DNA of 64,000 nt, taken from Hanleya hanleyi (Eukaryota; Mollusca; Polyplacophora; Lepidopleurida; Hanleyidae). The notes beneath the pieces were generated by a model. The model was not told the origin of the DNA. It made no database searches and saw only the letters and a program-made list of their open reading frames with translations. The translations under genes were made by a program, and so were the position numbers. The stretch spans positions 94,067 through 158,066 of the forward strand of contig JAVTVY010036970.1 in assembly GCA_036873755.1 (NCBI GenBank), in the 5' to 3' direction. Below, in pieces: positions 57,354 through 64,000 of the stretch (the stretch's first letter is position 1; each line of letters starts with the position of its first letter).

Positions 57354-58249
57354 TAGCTGACTTCCTCCTTCATCTTCATCGTGATAAGAAGTTTCAAATC
57401 AGCACCATTGAGGGGTATCGATCTGCTCTGGCTAGGGTATTACGTCTTACCTCCGGTACAGACATTAGTCTAAACGATAATATCTCTGCGCTCATTCGCG
57501 CCTTCGCGTTACAGTCTCGCCGTACTCGCCAACTGTTACCGAAATGGGATATTGGTGTGGTTCTGTGTGCTCTGATTCGTCCGCCCTTTGAACCCTTAGA
57601 ATCCGCTTCTATTAAAGCTGTGTCTTATAAGACTGCCTTTTTGGCGGCGTTTGCTTTAGCGTCTAGAGTGTCTGAACTTCATGCCCTTGAAAGATCTTCT
57701 ATGACCTGGACGGCGGATTGGTCGCGCATTTCTTTTCGACCCATTCCGGAGTTTATCGCCAAAAATGAGTCTGTTCGTTCAGGTCCGTGCGCTCATCGTT
57801 CGTACTCCATTCCTGCGTTGTCAGACTTCGCGCATGGTCTCGAGGACGACCTCTTGTTATGCCCTGTTCGAGCCATTCGCCACTATCTTACTCGTACCGA
57901 TTCCGTTCGCGGCTCTCGGCGCCTGTTATTTCTGTCTCTTCGTCCGTCGGCTTTGCATGACATAACGAAAAATACCATCGCCGCATGGTTGAAGAAAACC
58001 ATTAAATGGTCTTATCAATTGGCCATAGACGCTCCCCCTCTGTTGTCGACTGCCTCTTCTCATGAGATTCGCGCCATTGCCACGTCTTGGCCGTTATGGA
58101 AGAACCTGTCCCTCCTTGACATTGTCCAGTCTTGTGCCTGGACGGCGAACTCCACGTTCACCAATTTCTATCTGAGAGATATGTCAGTCCAGTCAGATAG
58201 CATGACCACGCTTGGGCCGCTCATAGCCGCCCAACACGTGGTCAAGTAA
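57128..58249 (+). CDS. DIRS tyrosine recombinase (integrase)
   Basis: Its frame differs from the reverse transcriptase and overlaps its end by about 220 bp, as is usual for DIRS. It is open all the way up to 55124, so its start is unclear; ATG 57239 is one candidate. The N-terminal part (QAKWAYFVSWCREH to GYRSALARVL) is the core-binding domain. The catalytic domain shows Arg in ASRVSELHAL (57664), SSHEIR (58058-58072), the Trp replacing the third His (AWTANSTF), and the nucleophile Tyr in NFYLRD (58169-58171). All expected active-site residues are present. The enzyme would join circular element DNA to the genome without target duplication. Confidence 0.85.
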   Translation, partial: TTARDSSSQPAVAQPTRLQTIQNALAVQGFSAEVARTMVAANRSSTSQLYQAKWAYFVSWCREHDADPDSASVSLVADFLLHLHRDKKFQISTIEGYRSALARVLRLTSGTDISLNDNISALIRAFALQSRRTRQLLPKWDIGVVLCALIRPPFEPLESASIKAVSYKTAFLAAFALASRVSELHALERSSMTWTADWSRISFRPIPEFIAKNESVRSGPCAHRSYSIPALSDFAHGLEDDLLLCPVRAIRHYLTRTDSVRGSRRLLFLSLRPSALHDITKNTIAAWLKKTIKWSYQLAIDAPPLLSTASSHEIRAIATSWPLWKNLSLLDIVQSCAWTANSTFTNFYLRDMSVQSDSMTTLGPLIAAQHVVK

Positions 58250-58596
58250 ATTTTGCAAAAAGGGGGGGGGGGCGGCATTTTGGATCATCGCAGCAAATCT
58301 GCAACTTGCTGTATCATCTCATCTCGTTCTCAATTATATCATTAGTCCACATTATCATGATCATATATGAAGGAAGTTATAAAGTCAGATGGACGGCCTT
58401 GGACCTTTCATCATCAACCTAAGATGTTTCATCATTCTAGATGCCTGACACTATGGTGAGTGTATTCCTTACCCTAACTGCGGTTTTGCTTGTGTCTTTC
58501 AGGTTGAATCTGATTTCCTTCTGGATGATCTCAGCTGCGTCACCTACGCCCAACTCACAAGACAAGTGGGACGTAAGACGATTGTGGACTGAGAAA
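58250..58596 (+). other. DIRS 3' region after the recombinase
   Basis: Opens with a poly-G tract (58261-58270). A stretch at 58502-58591 after a good acceptor-like gtgtctttcag reads VESDFLLDDLSCVTYAQLTR and on to a stop, with no family recognised. Its meaning is unclear. Confidence 0.35.
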
Positions 58597-58668
58597 GGTT
58601 CTATGGTGTAATGGCACTCTGGACTCTGATTCCAGCGGTCCGAGTTAACCTAGATCTCGGTAGAACCT
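58597..58668 (+). tRNA. tRNA-Gln(CUG)-like sequence 1, probably a pseudogene
   Basis: A 7-bp acceptor stem (ggttcta/tagaacc), anticodon stem ctgga/tccag around the loop ctctgat (anticodon CTG) and a T stem ccgag/ctcgg are all intact. The T loop is 11 bases instead of 7 (ttaacctagat), and the D arm is short. Box B is therefore lost and it is unlikely to be transcribed as a normal tRNA. Confidence 0.6.
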
Positions 58669-58682
58669 CCATGGTGGAGAAG

Positions 58683-58754
58683 GGTTCTATGGTGTAATGG
58701 CACTCTGGACCCTGATTCCAGCGGTCCGAGTTAACGCAGATCTCGGTAGAACCT
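58683..58754 (+). tRNA. tRNA-Gln(CUG)-like sequence 2, probably a pseudogene
   Basis: A second copy 86 bp downstream, with the same acceptor, anticodon (ccctgat loop) and T stems and the same 11-base T loop (ttaacgcagat). The shared defect shows that the pair arose by duplication of an already altered sequence. Confidence 0.6.
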
Positions 58755-58791
58755 CCATGGTGTGGCTTGGCTCCCTTAAGCCCGGACAGTT

Positions 58792-59010
58792 ATGCTTCAC
58801 CCGAAGCTTTTAGGTACAGCCAAGTACCTGCATGTATGTTCCAACCGTGGCGAAGCCCTAAGAGTTTCATACAAATGCCTACCAAGAAGAACTACAGCCT
58901 TAGTGGCAGAGGATTCTGACATCTTGGTAGAGTTGCTACCACACCACGAGCACAGCTACATGGATGTAGACATGCAAGATAAGTACAACTGTATCTTATC
59001 CACATTTTAA
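58792..59010 (+). pseudogene. Short ORF of unknown origin inside the DIRS 3' region
   Basis: 72 residues. The centre (TTALVAEDSDILVELLPHHE) resembles a segment (AEDTDVLVLLLYH type) seen in uncharacterised transposon-linked proteins of animals; this is from memory and unverified. No complete domain is present. It may be a captured fragment together with the tRNA-like sequences just upstream. Confidence 0.3.
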
Positions 59011-59156
59011 CCTTTTACGTCTTTGACCAGGGTTTCAATTGTTGATTATTGATGTCTCATGCTTATACCCATGTCTGTGTCTTCCCAGCGGTTACTTAGC
59101 CTGCTTTTGAATCTACTACATGGCCGAGGTTCCCTCCTCCATATGTTGGTACTGAG

Positions 59157-59254
59157 GCATTGAAATTAAAGCAGGTTTACGATTTAGGAAGCAAATATTA
59201 AACATTTATAAACAATGTTTCTATTTGTTACTAAATCAAACCTGCTTTAATTTA
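59157..59254 (-). repeat. DIRS internal complementary region
   Basis: 98 bp that equal the reverse complement of the right and left element ends joined together, with the junction at gcaaat|attaaac. This template allows DIRS elements to complete their ends during circle formation. It is the best single proof of the class. Confidence 0.95.
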
Positions 59255-59320
59255 ATGGGCCCTCCCGTCCGTCCCCTCGTACCGCGGCCTGGTTCACTAC
59301 TGGTCTCGGTTTGTTACAAT

Positions 59321-59501
59321 GAGAAAGAGGGCGAGAATGCGATAGCTCTGGCTTATATAGTAACCACGTTGGGAAGAGTGAGAGCTCTCCTAGGGGCGGA
59401 TAACTCTCTCCTAGGGGAGTTAACTTTTAGTTTTACTTCCGTTTTCTACGTTTGAATGTGCAGCTTAATGGAGATTAAGGCATTGAAATTAAAGCAGGTT
59501 T
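59321..59501 (-). repeat. DIRS right inverted terminal repeat
   Basis: Reverse complement of 53261-53441 with a handful of differences (for example cgagaatgcgat against atcccattctcg). It is followed by 41 end-specific bases to 59542. It contains the mirrored TATA (cttatatag). Confidence 0.95.
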
Positions 59502-59542
59502 GATTTAGTAACAAATAGAAACATTGTTTATAAATGTTTAAT

Positions 59543-59611
59543 TTTCGAACCCTATTGACCTTGCGGCGCAATGCACAATGAGTGTACGCGCGTATGTGAG
59601 GGTGTGCTTGC
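59543..59611 (+). other. Right flank of the DIRS insertion
   Basis: tttcgaaccctattgacctt and on to a gtgtacgcgcgtatg tract. The same sequence follows the empty site at 63804. It then leads into GT-rich sequence. Confidence 0.85.
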
Positions 59612-59799
59612 GAGTGTGTTTCTTGGATCGGCGCTCTTGGAGCTCAAAGCCTGTGGAGCTCAGAGCTCGGAAGTGACATTTGCATATGACCTCTGTGAGG
59701 TCACTTCCGCTTCCGTTCACGTGACCGGAACTGACCTTTGACCCCGGTGCGCAAAGGTTTCCACCCCGCTCCAAGAGCGCCGATCCAAGAAACACACTC
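59612..59799. repeat. 32-bp perfect inverted repeat element with DR1 site
   Basis: 59612-59643 and 59768-59799 are perfect reverse complements (gagtgtgtttcttggatcgg... against ...ccgatccaagaaacacactc), separated by 124 bp. Inside lie a second hairpin (ggaagtgac/gtcacttcc, 59669-59708) and TGACCTTTGACCC (59732-59744), a DR1 nuclear-receptor-type element. It looks like a MITE set in a CA/GT tract. No target duplication could be identified in the simple-sequence flanks. Confidence 0.85.
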
Positions 59800-59899
59800 A
59801 TACACACACATGCATACACACACTCACACGCACACACACGTATACACAGACGCATATACACACGCATACGCAGGCATATACACACGCGCACACACGTTG
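59800..59899 (+). repeat. CA-rich tract (acacacgcata)
   Basis: Irregular (CA)n with cgcata interruptions. Similar tracts lie at 61848-62085 and, in GT orientation, at 63845-64000. Confidence 0.9.
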
Positions 59900-61700
59900 A
59901 CCAGTGTTTGGCAGTATATCCCTGCTTAAACAGTGTTTGGTAGTATACCCTGTCTGACCTGTGTTTGGTGTTACAGCCCTGTCTGACCAGTGTTTGGAGG
60001 TATAGCTCTGTTTGACCATTGTTTGATGGTATAGCCCTGTTTGACCAGTGTTTGGTGGTCTAGCCCTGTTTGACCAATGTTTGGTGGGACCAGTGTTTGG
60101 TGGTATGGCCCTGTTTGACCAGTGTTTGTTGGCATAGCCCTGTTTGATCAGTGTTTGGTGGTATAGCCCTGCGTGAACAGTGTTTGTTGGTATAGCCCTG
60201 TTTGACCAGTGTTTGGTGGGACCAGTGTTTGGTGGTATGGCCCTGTTTGACCAGTGTTCGGTGGTTTATCCCTGTTTGACTAGTGCTTGGTGGTATGGCC
60301 CTGTTTGACCAGTGTTTGATGGTATAGCCCTATTTGACCAGTGTTTGGTGGTATGGCCCTGTTTGACCAGTGTCTCGTGGTATAGCCCTGTTTGACCAGC
60401 GTTTGGTGGTATGGCCCACTTTTTGACCAGTGTTTGGTGGTATAGCCCTGTTTGACCAGCGATTTGTGGTATACCCCGGTTTGATCAGTGTTTGATGGTA
60501 TATCAATGTTTGACCAGTATTTGGTGGTATCGCCCTGTTTGACCAGTGTTTCGTGGTATAGCTTTGTTTGACCATCGATTGGTGGTATGGCCCTGTTCGA
60601 CCAGTGGTTGGTGGTATAGGCCTGTTTGACCAGCGTTTGGTGGTATGGTCCTGTTTGACCAGTGTTTGGTGGTATAGTCCTGTTTGACCAGTGTTTGGTG
60701 GTATAGTCCTGTTTGACCAGTGTTTGGTGGTATAGCGCTGTTTGACCAGTGTTTGGTGGTATGGTCCTGTTTGACCAGTGTTTGGTGGTATAGCCCTGTT
60801 TGACCAGTGTTTGGTGGTATAGTCCTGTTTGACCAGTGTTTGGTGGTATAGCCCTGTTTGACCAGTGTTTGGTAGTATGGCCCTGTTTGACCAGTGTTTG
60901 TTGGTATGGCCCTGTTTGACCAGTGTTTGTTGGTATGGCCCTGTTTGACCAGTGGTTGGTGGTATAGGCCTGTTTGACCAGTGTTTGGTGGTATAGCTTT
61001 GTTTGACCAGCGTTTGGTGGTATAGCCCTGTTTGACCAGTGCTTGGTGGTGTAGTCCTGTTTGACCAGTGTTTGGTGGTATAGCCCTGTCTGACCAGTGT
61101 TTGGTGGTATGGTCCTGTTTGACCATTGTTTGGTAGTATGGCCCAGTTTGACCAGTGTTTGGTGGTATAGCCCTGTTTGACCAGTGTTTGGTGGTATAGC
61201 CCTGCTTGACCAGTGTTTGATGGTATAGCCCTGTTTGACCAGTGTTTGGTGGTATAGCCCTGTTTGACCAGTGTTTGATGGTATAGCCCTGTTTGACCAG
61301 TGTTTGGTGGTATAGCCCTGTTTGCCCAGTGTTTGGTATTATAAGTCCTGTTTGACCAGTGTTTGGTGGTATAAGTCCTGTTTGACCAGTGTTTGATGGT
61401 ATAGCCCTCTTTGACCAGTGTTTGGTGGTATAGCCCTGTTTGACCAGTAATTGGTGGTATAGCTCTGTTTGACCAGTGTTTGGTGGTATAGCCCTGTTTG
61501 ACCAGTGTTTGGTGGTATAGCCCTGTTTGACTAGTGTTTGGTGATATAGTCCTGTTTGACCAGAGTTTGGTGGTATAGCCCTCTTTGACCAGTGTTTGGT
61601 GGTATAGCACTATTTGACCAGTGTTTGATGGTATAAGTGTTTGGTGGTATAGCCCTGTTTGACCAGTGTTTGCTGGTATAGACCTGTTTGACCGCTTGAT
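59900..61700 (-). repeat. 29-bp minisatellite (gaccagtgtttggtggtata)
   Basis: About 60 units, consensus gaccagtgtttggtggtata plus gccctgttt. Because the unit is 29 bp and free of stops on the minus strand, all three minus frames read the same 29-residue period (TGQTGLYHQTLVKQGYTTKH and so on), giving a 464-residue frame. This is a repeat effect, not a gene. Confidence 0.95.
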
Positions 61701-61730
61701 GGTATAGCCAGTGTTTGTGTGCATGGATAT

Positions 61731-61773
61731 GCACAGAATACATGGACATGCGCAGAGTACATGTATTCTGTGC
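61731..61773. repeat. 13-bp hairpin (gcacagaatacat)
   Basis: gcacagaatacat (61731-61743) and atgtattctgtgc (61761-61773) form a perfect stem around a 17-base loop, at the right border of the 29-bp array. Confidence 0.7.
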
Positions 61774-61847
61774 TTGGTGACGTACCCTATGCCCTACGCG
61801 CTATAGGGTACAGGTTGCACCACAGGATCGTGCGCCTGCACACGGCG

Positions 61848-61932
61848 ACATGCACACACATACACACAGACGCATTCACACACATGCATACACGCACACA
61901 CACACACACACGCATAAACACACACGCACATG

Positions 61933-61966
<34 letters not shown>

Positions 61967-62085
61967 CACACACGTACACACACACACGAAAGCACACACA
62001 CACATACACGCAGACGCATACACACACACGCGTACACGCACGCATTCACACACGCACACACATTCACACACGCATACCCACGGAT
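61848..62085 (+). repeat. CA-rich microsatellite tract
   Basis: Long irregular (CA)n with cgca, tgca and cata interruptions. Open frames on both strands here (Thr/His or Cys/Val runs) are simple-sequence artefacts. Confidence 0.95.
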
Positions 62086-62418
62086 GGGTACTTACGAGGA
62101 CCTCGTCTTAAGAGGAGTCCCATGAAGGCCTAGCAATCACTTACGAGGAGAGAAAAATCTCCTATTGAGTCAACCTCATAAGGTACTGAATTACGTGCAA
62201 AATTTCTAGAAATCTATCTCCTCTTTGGTCCTAAATAAAAGACACAGGAGAAGAAAACCTGCATGAGGCTTACATCCGCATGCGTCTCCACGATGACAAT
62301 TACACACCCGAATACCACAAGATCGCAGGCCTTCTTATGGATTTCCTAGCAAACTGACAGTACTAAGGTTTTTAATACCATAGGCAATGCACAGTGAGCC
62401 GAATGTGAAAATAGATAC
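62086..62418. other. Spacer before satellite copy 2
   Basis: About 330 bp with ttacgaggacctcgtcttaa and related words near 62090. No gene or known element recognised. Confidence 0.4.
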
Positions 62419-63803
62419 ACCGCAATGGGTTCGAATGGGTCGTGTGAGGTATCCATGTGAAGCTTGTGTGGGGTAGAGTCAGAATGGTGTGTTTTTAAGT
62501 GCAAGTCGCGTTAATCTGCGCATGCGCGGTTGGTTGTAGTAAGTAAAGTGGACATTTTGGGGCAGTGAAGGAAGGTGTTTGGGATAGAGAGGGACCATCC
62601 TTGGTCCGAATGCGTCGTGTGAGGTGTCATTTTGTTGCTCTCGGGGTGTACATTCCGATTTGAGGGATGTCCGCGTCATCTGTGACGTCATTGGTGACGT
62701 CATCGGTACGAGTAGTAGCGAAAGTGGACATTTTGGGGTGCGTGGGGGTGAGTTTGGTGTAGAGAGGGACTATCCTTAGTCCGAATGCGTCGTGTGAGGT
62801 GTCATTTTGTAGCTCACGAGGCGTACATTCCGATTTAAGGGATGTCCGCGTCATCTGTGACGTCATCAGTACGAGTAGTAGCGAAAGTGGACATTTTGGG
62901 GCAGTGAAGGAAAGTATTTGGAGTAGAGATGGGCTATTCACCGTTCGAATGCGTCCTGGAAGGTGTCATCTTGTAGTTCTCGGGGTGTACATTCCGATTT
63001 GAGGGATGTTCCCGTCATCTGTGACGTCATCGGTACGAGTAGTAGCGAAAGTAGACATTTTGGGGCAGTGAAGGATGTTGTTTGGTGTAGAGAGGGACCA
63101 TCCTTGGTCTGATTGCGTCATGGGAGGTGTCATGTTGTAGCTCTCGGGGTATAGATCCCTATTTGAGGGATATCCACAGCATCTGTGACGTCATTGGTGA
63201 CGTCATCAGTACGAGTAGTAGCGAAAGTGGGCATTTTGGGGAAGTGAAGGAAGGTATTTGGTGTAGAAATGCACCATCCTTGGTCCAGATGGATCGTGGG
63301 AGGTGTCAAAGTGAAGCTTTTGTGGGGTAGAGTCAGAATGGTGTGTTTTTTTGTTGCAAGTCGCGTCAATCTGCGCATGCGCAGTTGGGTGTAGTAAGTA
63401 AAGTGGGCATTTTGGTGCAGTGCAGGAAGGTATTTGGTGTAGAGATGGACCAATATTGGTTCGAATGCGTCATGGGAGGAGCCATTTTGTAGCCCTCGGG
63501 GTGTACATACCCATTTGAGGGATGTCCGCGTCATCTGTGACGTCATTGGTGACGTCATCAGTACGAGTAGTAGCGAAAGTGGGCATTTTGGGGCAGTGAA
63601 GGAAGGTATTTGTTGTAGAGAGGGACCATCCTTGGTCCCAATGCGTCGTGTGGGGTGTCATCTTGTAGTTCTCGGGGTGTACATTCCGATTTGAGGGATG
63701 TTCCCGTCATCTGTGACGTCATCGGTGACGTCATCGGTACGAGTAGTAGCGAAAGTGGGTATTTTGGGGGCAGTGAAGGATGGATTAGTAGTATAAAAGC
63801 GCA
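62419..63803 (+). repeat. CRE-bearing satellite, copy 2 with empty DIRS site
   Basis: Near-identical to 51846-53242 in the same orientation and with the same order of variant units. It is 12 bp shorter, explained by loss of one CRE repeat in the third unit (near 63025). I count 10 TGACGTCA octamers and NRF1-like palindromes near 62517 and 63371. It ends gtagTATAAAAGcgca and runs without interruption into tttcgaaccctattgacc. Confidence 0.95.
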
Positions 63804-64000
63804 TTTCGAACCCTATTGACCTTGCGGCGCAATGCACAATGAGTGTATGCGCGTATGCGTGTGTGCGTGTGTGTGTGAGTGTGTGTGCGTGTCTGTATGC
63901 TTGCGTGTACGCGCGTGTGTGTGTGTGTGTATGCGCCTGTGTGTATGTGTGTGTGTGTGTGTGCTTTTGTGTGTGTGTACGCGTGTGTGAGTGTGTGTGC
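63804..64000 (+). repeat. Empty-site flank and GT-rich microsatellite
   Basis: The first 41 bases match 59543-59583. The rest is (GT)n with gcgta interruptions and is cut by the window end. Confidence 0.9.

Larger units (their letters stand above)
53243..59542 (+). mobile_element. DIRS-type tyrosine-recombinase retrotransposon, 6300 bp
   Basis: The element has 181-bp inverted terminal repeats, an internal complementary region at 59157-59254, a gag-like ORF, reverse transcriptase, RNase H and tyrosine recombinase, in DIRS order. Its ends are fixed twice: the internal complementary region is the reverse complement of the two ends joined (gcaaat|attaaac), and the second satellite copy shows the empty site gcgca|tttcg. 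No target duplication is present, as expected for recombinase-mediated insertion of a circular intermediate. The reverse transcriptase is frame-broken and lacks the usual YxDD tyrosine, so this copy is probably non-autonomous. It lies between a TATA-like box and downstream flank. Confidence 0.95.

Noticed and set aside
55124..58249. One 1041-residue protein
   Set aside because: Only its first and last parts are recognisable protein; the middle is the off-frame shadow of the reverse transcriptase and RNase H.
60330..61724. 464-codon frame on the minus strand
   Set aside because: A product of the 29-bp minisatellite; the three frames give the same 29-residue period and no start context or domain is present.
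61787..62133. Cys/Val- or Thr/His-rich proteins
   Set aside because: Simple (CA)n sequence translated in several frames.

Overview
The window is eukaryotic, AT-rich, intron-bearing DNA packed with transposable elements and tandem repeats. The abundance of TACATGTA/ACATGTA words, GTGA/GTCA microsatellites, a gastropod-type interspersed repeat near 2.2 kb and a DIRS-type retroelement suggest a marine mollusc, probably a gastropod. The species cannot be fixed from this sequence.

One host gene is well supported. It runs on the + strand from about 20.5 to 39.9 kb in seven exons (predicted 492 residues). It encodes a tamalin/GRASP/CYTIP-family scaffold: Lys-rich N-terminus, one class-I PDZ domain, a coiled coil, a long Ser-rich tail and a C-terminal PDZ ligand (-ITKL). 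Its two largest tandem arrays touch splice junctions. About 140 units of 29-31 bp end at the acceptor of exon 3 and resemble that acceptor plus the first exon bases. About 23 units of 39 bp start at the donor of exon 4 and repeat that donor.

Layout: 1-1690, a 23-bp satellite. 1.7-20.4 kb, no recognisable host gene, but a 5S-headed SINE, a tRNA-headed SINE with the same body, four hAT-like elements (one nested in another, one in the SINE), a TTAA MITE and a dispersed GTCACTCACGTTAC motif. 20.5-39.9 kb, the PDZ gene with intronic MITEs, a 0.65-kb foldback and two more hAT-like elements. 41-48 kb, three further minisatellites (about 36, 30 and 36 bp). 50.4-53.2 kb, nucleosome-length tandem repeats, the last set carrying paired CRE octamers (TGACGTCA) and NRF1-like palindromes and ending at a TATAAAAG.

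53243-59542 is a 6300-bp DIRS-type tyrosine-recombinase retrotransposon with inverted terminal repeats, an internal complementary region, a gag-like ORF with an RS domain, a damaged reverse transcriptase, RNase H and an apparently intact tyrosine recombinase. A second direct copy of the CRE satellite (62419-63803) carries the unoccupied target site, which fixes the insertion to the base with no target duplication. Between the two lie a 32-bp perfect inverted repeat element, a 29-bp minisatellite and CA-rich tracts.

No rRNA genes, intact tRNA genes, CRISPR arrays or operons are present.
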